From Rhizobium sp. CCGE531 (GTDB lineage Bacteria; Pseudomonadota; Alphaproteobacteria; Rhizobiales; Rhizobiaceae), in assembly GCF_003627795.1 (NCBI RefSeq), contig NZ_CP032686.1, forward strand, positions 682,001 through 746,000: DNA of 64,000 nucleotides, written 5' to 3'. The notes under the pieces are model-generated. The model was not told the origin of the DNA. It saw only the letters and a program-made list of their open reading frames with translations, and did no database searches. Both the position numbers and the translations under genes were made by a program. The first letter of the stretch is position 1. Each line of letters begins with the position of its first letter. Shown one piece after another: positions 47,869 through 57,031 of the stretch.

Positions 47869-49653
47869 CTATGCCGGTAGCTGGAAGGCCCAGTTGGCGA
47901 TCAACACGATGGCGAGGCCGCCGGCGAGCGCTAGATAGGGCAGGATGCCCGCTTTCCTGACGCCCAGATCCTGGCCAATCAACCCAAGATCGTCCATCGC
48001 GCCTGCCGGGAATTTGCCGCCGTCGCGGACATAATGCCTGTAGGCGAAGACCGGCAAGATCAGGGCCGCGAAGGCAAAGCCGATCCAGAGTGCATTCGCA
48101 TAGCCCCAAACCTTGGCGCCAGCGCCGAGGAAGAGGGCGTTGACGAAGGCAAGCACGGTGTTGATGCCGATGAGCCAGGACGGCGCTTTCCACGGACGCT
48201 CGATATGTCCGGAGTCCATGCGATGGATCCAGCCGGAATTGAGGTTGAGGAAATTGAAAATGATGTATCCGACATTGGAGACGGCCAGTACGAAGAAATA
48301 GCCGCTGGTGTCGGACGCGATGGCCAGAAGAGAGAGGTTGAAGGCGAAGTCCGTCCACATCGCTCTCGTGGGCGCGCCGTTCTCGTTCACATGATCGAGA
48401 TATTTCGGCAGCCAGCCGTCCTTCGAGCCCTGATAGAGCGTGCGCGATGATCCGGCCATCGCGGTCATGATGGCGAGGAACAGCGCCAGGATCATCAGAA
48501 CGACAAGCAGCTGCGTGACGACCCGCCCGGCGCCGATCAGGCCGCCGAGCGCTTCAGCGACGCCGGTACCGTCGACGATGCCCGGCGCCAGCATGCCAGC
48601 ATGGCCGAGCACGCCCTGGAAGGCGAAGGGAACGAGGAAGAAGAAGATGCAGCAGGCAAGCCCCGAATAGAAGATCGCCTTGAACGTATCCGTCTTCGGG
48701 TTTTTGAGTTCGCGCGTATAGCAGACAGCCGTTTCGAAGCCGTAGGTCGACCAGGCGGCGATATAAAGGCCGCCAAGGAAGAGCGTCCAGCCGCCGTTGC
48801 TCCATGTCCCGTCGGTGGCGGCGTAGGCAGCTGTCGGGGGCAACAGGCCCGTGACGTTGGCGGAAACGATCTGGCCGCTGACGATCGGATAAATGCCGAT
48901 GATCAGCAACGGCACGAGAACGATGATTGCCAGCCATTTCTGCACGCTCGCCGTCTCGGAGATGCCGCGATGCTGGATCGCGAAGATGATCAGCATCAGG
49001 ATGCCGCCGATGAAGAAGGTGGCATTGATGTTGGCGGTGGCGAGGAAGGGAATGTTGAAGCTGAAGAAAGACCAGCTGCGGACGGCGGGCGTCAGCGCGG
49101 CAACGCCGTCGGCGCTGAGCAGCGCTGTTACGGCATCCTGCGGCGACGTGCCGGCGTGAGCCGCGATATATTCGGCAACCCGTGGGCTATCGGCCGCAAT
49201 GGAGGTTGCGTGTGCGCTGATCCAGCTAAGCACAGCCTGCGAATCCGCTGCGGGAATCGGGAAGAAGGCATTGAGAATATAGCCTGCAGCAATGGCGCAC
49301 CCGAGCGACAGCACCGGCGACCAGGCAAACCAGTTGCACCAGACGGAAAGCGGCGCGATGAATTTCGAATAACGCAGCCAGGCCGTCGCGCCGTAGACCG
49401 AGGCGCCGCCGGACTTGTTGCCGAACATGCCGGCAATTTCGGCATAGGTGAAGGACTGCAGGAACCCCATGACCATCGAAATGATCCAGACGACGAAGGC
49501 AAGCTTGCCCGTCGTGCCGGCGATGCCGCCGATGGAGAAAAGAACAAGCGGCGGCACGCCCGCGGCCACCCAGAACGCGCCCTTCCAGTCAAGCGCGCGT
49601 ATAAGCTTACCTTCGGTGCCAGCAGAAGCGCCGGCGTCCACGATATCCGTCAT
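47869..49653 (-). CDS. APC-superfamily amino acid/amine permease
   Basis: 594 residues from ATG 49653 (MTDIVDAGASAGTEGKLIRA). It has 12 or more membrane spans. The first is AAGVPPLVLFSIGGIAGTTG, followed by FAYAEIAGMFGNKSGGAS-type APC motifs. A large periplasmic insert of about 60 residues (around 150-215) lies between early spans. It is divergent from the trimethylamine-N-oxide demethylase gene, sharing a 243-base promoter region. Uptake of TMAO, a methylamine or a related amine is inferred from position; amino acid transport is the alternative. Confidence 0.82.
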   Translation of the reverse strand: MTDIVDAGASAGTEGKLIRALDWKGAFWVAAGVPPLVLFSIGGIAGTTGKLAFVVWIISMVMGFLQSFTYAEIAGMFGNKSGGASVYGATAWLRYSKFIAPLSVWCNWFAWSPVLSLGCAIAAGYILNAFFPIPAADSQAVLSWISAHATSIAADSPRVAEYIAAHAGTSPQDAVTALLSADGVAALTPAVRSWSFFSFNIPFLATANINATFFIGGILMLIIFAIQHRGISETASVQKWLAIIVLVPLLIIGIYPIVSGQIVSANVTGLLPPTAAYAATDGTWSNGGWTLFLGGLYIAAWSTYGFETAVCYTRELKNPKTDTFKAIFYSGLACCIFFFLVPFAFQGVLGHAGMLAPGIVDGTGVAEALGGLIGAGRVVTQLLVVLMILALFLAIMTAMAGSSRTLYQGSKDGWLPKYLDHVNENGAPTRAMWTDFAFNLSLLAIASDTSGYFFVLAVSNVGYIIFNFLNLNSGWIHRMDSGHIERPWKAPSWLIGINTVLAFVNALFLGAGAKVWGYANALWIGFAFAALILPVFAYRHYVRDGGKFPAGAMDDLGLIGQDLGVRKAGILPYLALAGGLAIVLIANWAFQLPA

Positions 49654-49896
49654 CGGTGATATTCCCCATTTTGTTCCGGACGTATCTCTCGTACGTCTCC
49701 CTGAACGTGCCTCCCATGGCATTGCGGGGCGTGCTGGAGGTTTTCATGAGCCGAGTCTGTGCGCGGGTTTCCAGATGCATGCCCTTTATACATAGTGAAG
49801 ATATTTTCTTTTTAGTCAACATGCCTTTACTTTCCGCCGTCATTTTGTCAGCATGATTCCGGTGCCTCGATGCACCCCATTTCCCGAGAGGGCTCT
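49654..49896. promoter_or_regulatory. divergent promoter region of the permease and tdm
   Basis: 243 bases, AT-rich around 49785-49820. It contains GAA-N6-TTC at 49797-49808 (GAAGATATTTTC), similar to sites upstream of dmmD and mgsA. GAGAGGG at 49886-49892 precedes the preferred tdm ATG. Confidence 0.5.
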
Positions 49897-52266
49897 ATGC
49901 GAGATCTCCACCCGTCAACCGCCGGAATAAGGCCCATCTCGGCGAGCATCATTCGCTATCCGGGCATTCCGGCGCTGCCGCGCGACACCGAGCGCTATCG
50001 CTGCAAGGGTGGTGGGTCGCTGGCCATACGTGTCGAGCCCGGCGATCTTATCATGCTGACGGATAGCGAAGGCGGCCAGGTCTGCGAGCTGACCTTTCTG
50101 GATGAGGAGGGCCGCTTTCGATCCGCTGGCCTGGGAACAGCATTCAGCGGTGAGGCGGCGGGCCTGAAGGCCATCCTTGCATCCGGGAATGAAAGCGCTT
50201 CCCGCGTGAAGGTAGCGCTGGAACGGCGTGGAGCCGATCTGGCGTCCGCGGCGGCACTGCGCCTCTTCGGCGCATCGTCACCGGCAGGCAGCACGGCGGA
50301 ATTCACCGTCGCTCTCAAAGGCCTGCTTGTCGCTTGCGCGCCGGGAACGGCTATGTCGCCGGAGGCACAGGATACGGCGACGCCCGTGGAAATCAGAATC
50401 CGCCGGGCGACGATCATCCGGGACTACACCTCCGCGCTGCCGGAACCCCTCGCCGATCCGATCGAAGATATTCGCATCAGGGCGGCGACGGCATCGGCCT
50501 ATTTCGTTCGCGCCGGCGAATATATCCAGATCATCGATGTCTATGGCCGACAATGCACCGATTTTCAGGCCTTTTCCGCCCGCAAGGTCGACAAGGGGCT
50601 TGATCTCGCGCTCGATTCCACTGTCACCCGCACCCTGCTCGGCCGCAGCTATCCGACACCCGGCCTTCCCTCCAAGGCTTTCGATCGCGATTTCGAGCCT
50701 CTTATAGAGATCGTGCAGGACACGGTCGGCCGGCATGATGCCTTCGCCACGGCCTGCAATTCCCGCTACTATGACGACATGGGCTACCCCGGCCATGTGA
50801 ACTGCACCGACAATTTCAATGCGGCGCTCGCACCCTATGGCATTGCCGGCCGCAAGGGCTGGGAAGCGCTGAACTACTTCTACAACACCAATATCGATCA
50901 CAATAACCAGCTCTATCTCGACGAGCCCTGGTCGCGGCCGGGCGATTACGTCCTGATGCGGGCACTGACGGATCTCGTCTGCGTTTCCTCCTCCTGCCCC
51001 GACGATATCGACGCGGCCAACGGCTGGGACCCGACGGACATTCATGTCCGCACCTTTTCCGGCAAAGAGAAATTCACACGAGCGGTGGCCTATCGCATGA
51101 CCCCAGACGCCGACCCTGAACTGACGCGGGAAACCGCGTTCCACCCGCGCCTCTCCGCCTTGACGCGCGACTACACCGAGTATCGCGGCTATTGGCTGCC
51201 GAACCGTTTCTCCTCGGAGGGGCCGGTCGAGGAATACTGGGCCTGTCGTGAACGCGCCGTGGTGATGGACCTCTCGCCGCTTCGCAAGTTCGAGGTCACA
51301 GGGCCGGATGCGGAAGAACTGCTGCAATATTGCCTGAACCGCGACGTGCGCAAGCTATCGACGGGCCAGGTGGTCTATTCCGCCATGTGCTACGAGCATG
51401 GCGGCATGATCGACGACGGCACGCTGTTCCGCCTCGGCGACAAGAACTTCCGCTGGATCGGCGGCGATGACTATAGCGGTGTCTGGCTGCGCGAGCAGGC
51501 CGAGAAAAAAGGCTTCAAGGCCTGGGTTCGCTCATCCACCGACCAGATGCACAATATCGCCCTGCAGGGCCCGAAGAGCCGAGATATCCTCAAGGAGATC
51601 ATCTGGACGGCGCCGCGCCAGCCGACCATCGGCGAACTGGAATGGTTTCGCTTTGCCGTCGGCCGCATCGGCACATTCGAGGGCGCTCCTGTCGTCGTCT
51701 CGCGCACCGGCTATACCGGGGAACTCGGCTATGAAATCTTTTGCCATCCGAAGGATGCGGCCACCGTCTTCGATGCCGTGTGGAAAGCCGGCGAGCCATA
51801 TGGGCTGAAGCCGATGGGCCTCGAGGCATTGGACATGGTGCGCATCGAAGCAGGGCTCATCTTTGCCCATCATGAATTCGACGATCAGACCGATCCCTTC
51901 GAGGCCGGCATCGGCTTCACCGTCCCATTGAAATCCAAGCCGGACGATTTCATCGGCCGCGAGGCATTGCTTCGGCGAAAGGAAAATCCGCGTCACCTGA
52001 TGGTCGGGCTCGATATCGAAGCCAATGAAGCCGTCGGACATGGCGATTGCATCCATATCGGCCGCGCGCAGATCGGCGTGATTACCAGCGCCACCCGCTC
52101 ACCCATCCTCGGCAAGACGATCGCGCTCGCCCGTGTCGACGTCACGCATGCTGGCGTCGGCACCAGGGTCGAGATCGGCAAACTCGATGGTCAGCAGAAA
52201 CGGCTTCCCGCCGTCATCGTGCCGCTCTCGCATTACGACCCGCAAAAGACGCGGCCGCGTTCCTAA
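49897..52266 (+). CDS. tdm: trimethylamine-N-oxide demethylase (DUF1989-GcvT fusion)
   Basis: 789 residues from ATG 49897 (MRDLHPSTAGIRPISASIIR), preferred because GAGAGGG lies just upstream; an ATG nine codons earlier has a weak site. Two parts are seen. The N-terminal DUF1989-type region runs to about 410, with Cys in VYGRQCTDFQ, HVNCTDNFN and VSSSCPDDID as likely zinc ligands. The C-terminal GcvT-type tetrahydrofolate domain runs from about 430 (EYRGYWLPNRF, SRTGYTGELGYEIF, EALDMVRIEAG). This layout is that of Tdm of methylotrophs, which converts TMAO to dimethylamine and formaldehyde, the latter taken by THF. It faces the tmm gene across a small PAS gene and ends overlapping that gene by 4 bases. 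Confidence 0.88.
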   Translation: MRDLHPSTAGIRPISASIIRYPGIPALPRDTERYRCKGGGSLAIRVEPGDLIMLTDSEGGQVCELTFLDEEGRFRSAGLGTAFSGEAAGLKAILASGNESASRVKVALERRGADLASAAALRLFGASSPAGSTAEFTVALKGLLVACAPGTAMSPEAQDTATPVEIRIRRATIIRDYTSALPEPLADPIEDIRIRAATASAYFVRAGEYIQIIDVYGRQCTDFQAFSARKVDKGLDLALDSTVTRTLLGRSYPTPGLPSKAFDRDFEPLIEIVQDTVGRHDAFATACNSRYYDDMGYPGHVNCTDNFNAALAPYGIAGRKGWEALNYFYNTNIDHNNQLYLDEPWSRPGDYVLMRALTDLVCVSSSCPDDIDAANGWDPTDIHVRTFSGKEKFTRAVAYRMTPDADPELTRETAFHPRLSALTRDYTEYRGYWLPNRFSSEGPVEEYWACRERAVVMDLSPLRKFEVTGPDAEELLQYCLNRDVRKLSTGQVVYSAMCYEHGGMIDDGTLFRLGDKNFRWIGGDDYSGVWLREQAEKKGFKAWVRSSTDQMHNIALQGPKSRDILKEIIWTAPRQPTIGELEWFRFAVGRIGTFEGAPVVVSRTGYTGELGYEIFCHPKDAATVFDAVWKAGEPYGLKPMGLEALDMVRIEAGLIFAHHEFDDQTDPFEAGIGFTVPLKSKPDDFIGREALLRRKENPRHLMVGLDIEANEAVGHGDCIHIGRAQIGVITSATRSPILGKTIALARVDVTHAGVGTRVEIGKLDGQQKRLPAVIVPLSHYDPQKTRPRS

Positions 52267-52862
52267 TCTGCTTTACGCTGCGCGGCCGAGATCGCGCGTG
52301 CTGCCTCTTCCGAGGAGTTGGCAAGCGTGCGCATCTCCGCCGCCAGGACGGCAAAACCCGATCCGGCCGTGCCAGCTCTTGCCGCCTCGATGCCGGCATT
52401 GACGGCAAGCAGCTTCAGGTAGCGCAGCGACTGCAGGATCTCATTGGTCTTCGATGCCGTGATCCGCATGCCCGAGGTTTGCTCGTCGAGGCGCTGATAG
52501 AGTGACTCGATGTTGATGATACTGCCTTCGAGATAGAGCAATTCCCCTGCCTCGTCCCATACGCCGCCACCGGTCTCCGTCACCCAGATGAGATGTCCGT
52601 CGTGGTGGCGGATGCGATATTCCATCGTCCAGTCGGCGCGGCTTTCCAAAGCCTTGCCGACAAGCTCATCCATCAGCGGAACATCCTCCTCGTGCATGAT
52701 GGAGGTAAAGGTCCGCGCGCGGTTGCCGATGATCTCGTCGGCGGGATAGCCGAAAATGCGCTCGACGCCATCCGTCATGTCAAGCATCGTATAGTTTTCG
52801 TCTGCACGGCAACGGTAGAGAAAGCCGGCCATCCGGCCAAGAATGCTGGTTTGAAAATCCAT
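52263..52862 (-). CDS. short PAS protein with a partial chemoreceptor signalling helix
   Basis: 199 residues. A PAS fold (about 10-125: TMLDMTDGVERIFGYPADEI; HDGHLIWVTETGGGVWDEAG) is followed by a coil and LLAVNAGIEAARAGTAGSGF-type sequence, the hairpin tip of methyl-accepting chemotaxis receptors. The frame ends soon after (EAARAISAAQRKAD), so the returning helix and any membrane segments are absent. It is soluble. It may be a cytosolic sensor that joins chemoreceptor arrays, or a cut-down receptor. It lies between tdm and tmm inside the amine island. The ribosome site is weak. Confidence 0.75.
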   Translation of the reverse strand: MDFQTSILGRMAGFLYRCRADENYTMLDMTDGVERIFGYPADEIIGNRARTFTSIMHEEDVPLMDELVGKALESRADWTMEYRIRHHDGHLIWVTETGGGVWDEAGELLYLEGSIINIESLYQRLDEQTSGMRITASKTNEILQSLRYLKLLAVNAGIEAARAGTAGSGFAVLAAEMRTLANSSEEAARAISAAQRKAD

Positions 52863-52978
52863 TGAGGCCGTACCCGAAGAAAACGTTGCTGATCACATTG
52901 CTTCGTCTCAACTCAAATAGGCCGGCAAGGGCTGGCTCGAGCCTCCCCTGCCGGTTTACGCGAGAACATGTGGGTGCA

Positions 52979-54316
52979 TCAGTTGCGCAGATATTCCTCC
53001 ATCGAGTCATCAAGCGCATCGACCCAGGGCGTATGATGTTTCGGCGACATGTTGCCGGTCATCAGCGAGCGATAGGCGTGGTCGCGGAAGCCCATGATGT
53101 TCTCGCCCTTGTGGTGCTCCCATTCCATGAAGGTCTTGTTCGTGCCTTCGATGTCGAAGCTCGGATAATCGGTTTCCGCAAGCAGCTCCTTCACATAGTC
53201 GCCCTGGTACCAGATCATCTGCTCGGCATCCTCGAGCGTTTCCTCGCGGGCGCGCCATTTGTCGAAGTTTGCCTGCAGCTCTTCTTCCGGCGGCAGCTTG
53301 ATGCGGCCCATCATGACATCGCGCGCCCACCAGGCCTGCACGTCGAACATGTTGAAGGTATAGAACTGATCCTGCATGCCGATGTAGAAGAGCTGTGGGT
53401 TCTTGTCGAAGATCACGCCCTTGTAGAGATGGTCGGCCCAGAGGCGATTGGCCGTCTTCAGGCGGAGATCGTCAGGCAGGAAGGGGAAATGATGCTGATA
53501 GCCGGTGCAGAGGATCAGTGCGTCGACATCCTTCGATGACCCGTCGAGGAAATAGGCCGTCTTGTTCTCCAGCCGCGTCAGCAACGGGCGTTCCTCGAAA
53601 TTATCAGGCCATTTGAAGCCCATCGGCTTGGAGCGGTAGCTCGTCGTGACCGATTTCGCGCCGTATTTCCAGCATTGCGAGCCAATATCCTCGGCTGAAT
53701 AGCTGCGGCCGACGAGCAGCACGTCCTTGCCTTTGAACTCCACCGCATCGCGGAAATCATGGGCGTGTAGGACGCGGCCGTTGAAGGTTTTGACACCCTC
53801 GAAATAGGGCACATGCGGCGTCGAGAAGTGGCCCGAGGCAACGACGACATAGTCGAATTCCTCGTCATACATCCGGTCCTGGGTGCGGTCGTGCGCGGTT
53901 ACCGTGAACTTCCTGGTGACGCCGTCGAAATGCACCATGCGCACGGGCGTGCTGAAACGCACCCATTTGCGCACATCGGCCTTTTCGACGCGCCCCTTGA
54001 TATAGTCCCAGAGCACGGCGCGCGGCGGATAGGAGGCGATCGGCTTGCCGAAATGCTCTTCGAAGGAATAGTCGGCGAATTCCAGGCATTCCTTCGGGCC
54101 GTTCGACCAAAGATAGCGATACATGCTGCCATGGACCGGCTCGCCATATTCATCGAGGCCTGTACGCCAGGTATAGTTCCAAAGGCCGCCCCAATCCGCC
54201 TGCTTTTCAAAGCAGACGACTTCCGGGATATCAGCACCCTTCTTTGCGGCCGATTGAAAGGCCCTCAACTGGGCAAGGCCCGAAGGGCCGGCACCGATAA
54301 CGGCAACTCGTGTCAT
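52979..54316 (-). CDS. tmm: trimethylamine monooxygenase (flavin-containing)
   Basis: 445 residues, the normal size. FAD motif [17 protein letters not shown] at 4-20; NADPH motif [17 protein letters not shown] near 200; the FMO fingerprint FxGxxxHxxxF appears as [11 protein letters not shown] near 185. [19 protein letters not shown] and [15 protein letters not shown] are strongly Tmm-like. The enzyme oxidises TMA to TMAO with NADPH and O2 in the cytoplasm. GGGGAA lies before the ATG. It is the last gene of the dmm run, 67 bases beyond dmmC. Close resemblance to characterised methylotroph Tmm makes this call firm. Confidence 0.94.
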   Translation of the reverse strand: MTRVAVIGAGPSGLAQLRAFQSAAKKGADIPEVVCFEKQADWGGLWNYTWRTGLDEYGEPVHGSMYRYLWSNGPKECLEFADYSFEEHFGKPIASYPPRAVLWDYIKGRVEKADVRKWVRFSTPVRMVHFDGVTRKFTVTAHDRTQDRMYDEEFDYVVVASGHFSTPHVPYFEGVKTFNGRVLHAHDFRDAVEFKGKDVLLVGRSYSAEDIGSQCWKYGAKSVTTSYRSKPMGFKWPDNFEERPLLTRLENKTAYFLDGSSKDVDALILCTGYQHHFPFLPDDLRLKTANRLWADHLYKGVIFDKNPQLFYIGMQDQFYTFNMFDVQAWWARDVMMGRIKLPPEEELQANFDKWRAREETLEDAEQMIWYQGDYVKELLAETDYPSFDIEGTNKTFMEWEHHKGENIMGFRDHAYRSLMTGNMSPKHHTPWVDALDDSMEEYLRN

Positions 54317-54383
54317 GTCGCATTCCCCTTCTCGATTGTATCGAAGTTCTTATGGCAGGCACTGTTTGGCATGGCGTCCGGCA

Positions 54384-55424
54384 TCAATCCGGGAAAATGC
54401 CGGGGCTGGTCGGCGCCCCGTCGTCATATTGCGAAAGCCAGTCGATCGTAGTCTGGCGGAAGCGCGTCAGGCCCTTGTAGTCGATGAGCTCCGGCGGCAG
54501 GGTGCGCAGCACACGTGGGAAGCGGCGCGCCCATTTCGGCACGGTGACAAGCTCGTTCATGTTCATCAAATAGCAGCGGATGACGAAGAGGATAGCGTTC
54601 GAGCGCGGCAGGCGCCATAGGCTCTGCAGCTCGACGCGCAGATGCACCTTTTCGCCGACATTCTCCGGCGTCACCGTCGTGCGATCAGGACCCCATTTCG
54701 GATAATTCTCGGGGCTGGTGTCGAGGCGGGGATTGATCGTCATCGTCCAGTTGAACCGGCGCGTCGGCTTGCCCTGCTGCAGGTTCAAGAGGAACTTCAG
54801 CGCGCGGTCGAAGACGCCGATCTGGTGGGCGAGCGGCACCGGCCCGTGCCACTCCATAAAGTTCATACCGATATCGAAATCGAGCGACCAGTCGGCCTGG
54901 GTCGTCACCATGCCGGCATCCATCCAGAGATTGCCATCGCGCTGGTCGACAATGCAGAAATCGCCCTGCGCCTGGCGCGCGATGTATTCGAAAGGCTCGT
55001 AGGGCAAGGTCGACGCATCGCCGAAGGTAAACATGTCGTCGATGCCTAGGGGACGGTTGATCCAGCGCCACTGGTCGCCGTTCTTGGTGAGCGTGAAATG
55101 CTCCGGGTAGCCGGCGGCCTGCTCTTCCATCAAGAGCTCCAGCGTATCCCATTGCGCCGTCATCATGTGCGGCAGCGCCTGATAGCGCAGCGGATCCTCC
55201 TTCAGCACCAGCGCCCGGTCGCGCATTTCGGCGACGTAGTGCTCATCGACGTCGATGAGGCTTTCGTAGACCGTGTTCTTCTGCCCCTTCACATGCGGTT
55301 CCATGTTGACGGAATACATGTATTCGTCGCGGTCGAACGGGAACGGAAAGCGCCGGATGTTTTCCGGACTGTTGCGATAGCTAAAATCGTCCCTGAACGT
55401 TTCCTGCTTGAAGGCGATTGCCAT
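54384..55424 (-). CDS. dmmC: dimethylamine monooxygenase, DUF3445 heme subunit
   Basis: 346 residues of the DUF3445 family, known from heme-dependent oxidative N-demethylases. Typical segments are WRWINRPLGIDDMFTFGDAS near 110, GDFCIVDQRDGNLWMDAGMV near 145, and LHLRVELQSLWRLPRSNAIL-like sequence near 275. The subunit binds heme and oxidises dimethylamine to methylamine plus formaldehyde. AGGAGA precedes the ATG. Lettering follows the gene order D-A-B-C of this run; the letter of this subunit is less certain than the family. Confidence 0.85.
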   Translation of the reverse strand: MAIAFKQETFRDDFSYRNSPENIRRFPFPFDRDEYMYSVNMEPHVKGQKNTVYESLIDVDEHYVAEMRDRALVLKEDPLRYQALPHMMTAQWDTLELLMEEQAAGYPEHFTLTKNGDQWRWINRPLGIDDMFTFGDASTLPYEPFEYIARQAQGDFCIVDQRDGNLWMDAGMVTTQADWSLDFDIGMNFMEWHGPVPLAHQIGVFDRALKFLLNLQQGKPTRRFNWTMTINPRLDTSPENYPKWGPDRTTVTPENVGEKVHLRVELQSLWRLPRSNAILFVIRCYLMNMNELVTVPKWARRFPRVLRTLPPELIDYKGLTRFRQTTIDWLSQYDDGAPTSPGIFPD

Positions 55425-55453
55425 GTCCGTTCTCCTGGGTATCGGCTGGATGC

Positions 55454-56419
55454 TTAAAGGTCGAGATGCAGCGCGCTTCCCTCGAAACGGGAAACGCAGA
55501 TCATCACCTTTCGGCCGGAAGCCTTTTCTTCGTCGGTCAGATAGACGTCATTGTGTAGGAGCCTACCGTTGCAGGCGGCAACACCCGTCTCGCATTGTCC
55601 GCAGGCGCCGCCGCGACAGAGGAAAGGCGCATCGACGCCGGCTGCCTCGATCGCCTCCAGCATGCTCTCGTGATGGCCGACATGAACAGTCTTGCTGGAG
55701 CGTGTCAGCTCGATCGAGAACGGTTTTCCGGGCTGCGACGACAGGAATCGTTCCGAATGCAGGTTCTGTTCCGGCCAGCCGGCTTCGATACCCGTCCTCA
55801 ATACGCCGTCGATCATGCCTGAGGGACCACAGACGTAGAGATGCGTGCCGAGCGGCTGGCTTTCGAGGAGACGGGCGACGGGAATAAAGTTGCGATCGGC
55901 ATCGCAATAGATCTTCACCCGCTGGGAGCCATATTGTTCGACAAGCTCGCGGCAATAGGCGCCGCGATCGAGCGAGCGCACGGCATAATGCAGCTCGAAA
56001 TTGGCACCCTCGCGGGAAAACTGCTGCATCATGGCGATGAAGGGTGTGATGCCGATGCCGCCGGCGATCAGCAGATGCTTGCGGCCGCGCCAGTCCGGCT
56101 GGAAGAGATTGACGGGATAGCTCACCTTGAGCTCGTCGCCTTCGCTGACCTTCTCATGCATGAAGGCAGAGCCACCGCGCGAATCCTCGACGCGCAACAC
56201 GCTGATCTCATAGGCCGAACAATCATGCGGCGGTGACATCAGCGAATAGGCATTGCGCCGCATGTGCCCTTCGTCGTTCATCGAGACGATCACATGCGCG
56301 CCGCCGGAGAAATAAGGCATCGGCTTGCCGTCCAGGCGCTCGAAGCGAAAACGCTTGATGCGCTCGGCAATGGGAGTGACCTTCGCAACGCGAACTGGAA
56401 TTTGTGTACCACCGCTCAC
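55454..56419 (-). CDS. dmmB: dimethylamine monooxygenase reductase subunit (ferredoxin reductase plus 2Fe-2S)
   Basis: 321 residues from GTG 56419 (VSGGTQIPVRVAKVTPIAER). The GTG overlaps the dmmA stop in GTGA and has GGAG before it; a longer frame to the right is an artefact. Flavin-binding RRNAYSLMSPP near 60, NAD site LLIAGGIGITPFIAMMQQF near 115, and a C-terminal plant-type 2Fe-2S ferredoxin with CRGGACGQC and a fourth Cys in MICVSRF. It passes electrons from NAD(P)H to the heme subunit. Architecture matches phthalate-dioxygenase-reductase-like proteins. Confidence 0.9.
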   Translation of the reverse strand: MSGGTQIPVRVAKVTPIAERIKRFRFERLDGKPMPYFSGGAHVIVSMNDEGHMRRNAYSLMSPPHDCSAYEISVLRVEDSRGGSAFMHEKVSEGDELKVSYPVNLFQPDWRGRKHLLIAGGIGITPFIAMMQQFSREGANFELHYAVRSLDRGAYCRELVEQYGSQRVKIYCDADRNFIPVARLLESQPLGTHLYVCGPSGMIDGVLRTGIEAGWPEQNLHSERFLSSQPGKPFSIELTRSSKTVHVGHHESMLEAIEAAGVDAPFLCRGGACGQCETGVAACNGRLLHNDVYLTDEEKASGRKVMICVSRFEGSALHLDL

Positions 56420-57021
56420 AGGAACAACTCCTCTGGATCGGGCGCGCTGCCGGGCTCTTCCGCATCGATATTGACGCCCTGAAAGGCGCCGAGGCGACGC
56501 GAATAGTGATCGCGCACCAGAAGTGGAAGCCCGCAATGGCTGCAGGTGAACGGACTATGGGTAACGTCTTCCGTGATACCCTTGCAGTGTACGCACTGCA
56601 CGCGGCGCGCTAGGGAGCCGCGATGCTCCGAGATGATCGAGGCATGATCCATGCCATGGTCGAGCGCCACCATCATCGCCTGACCGATGAAGCCTTCCGT
56701 GCCGGCAATGTAAAGCCGCGTGCCCATATGAGCAGTCGAGAGCGAACCTCTGAGACGAAACAGCAGCGTTGCGATGGTCGGCGCCGTGAAAAACATGTCG
56801 GCACCGAGGTTGCGCAAAGTCTCGTCATGACCCCTGCCTTGCGAGCCGCGCGCGACATAGAGGATTTCGCTGCGCGTCAGGATCGTGTCATCAAGCACGG
56901 ATTGATGATCGAGGAGGGCATGGGCACCCTCTCCTTCGAGAACGAAGAGGTGCCGACGGGCATGCGGCTGGATTGCAAGACCACGGTAAACCGGTCGGCT
57001 CTTGATGCCTTCGACAAGCAT
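56416..57021 (-). CDS. dmmA: dimethylamine monooxygenase small subunit (DmmA family)
   Basis: 201 residues. The C-terminal quarter has a zinc-ribbon-like pair, CVHCKG and CSHCGLP, about 17 residues apart, and a conserved RDHYSRRLGAFQG end. The middle part (GTRLYIAGTEGFIGQAMMVA) looks like a nucleotide-binding fold fragment. AGGAGG precedes the ATG, 10 bases after dmmD. The protein belongs with the heme, reductase and GcvT-like subunits as one enzyme. Confidence 0.82.
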   Translation of the reverse strand: MLVEGIKSRPVYRGLAIQPHARRHLFVLEGEGAHALLDHQSVLDDTILTRSEILYVARGSQGRGHDETLRNLGADMFFTAPTIATLLFRLRGSLSTAHMGTRLYIAGTEGFIGQAMMVALDHGMDHASIISEHRGSLARRVQCVHCKGITEDVTHSPFTCSHCGLPLLVRDHYSRRLGAFQGVNIDAEEPGSAPDPEELFL

Positions 57022-57031
57022 GAGCGCCTCC

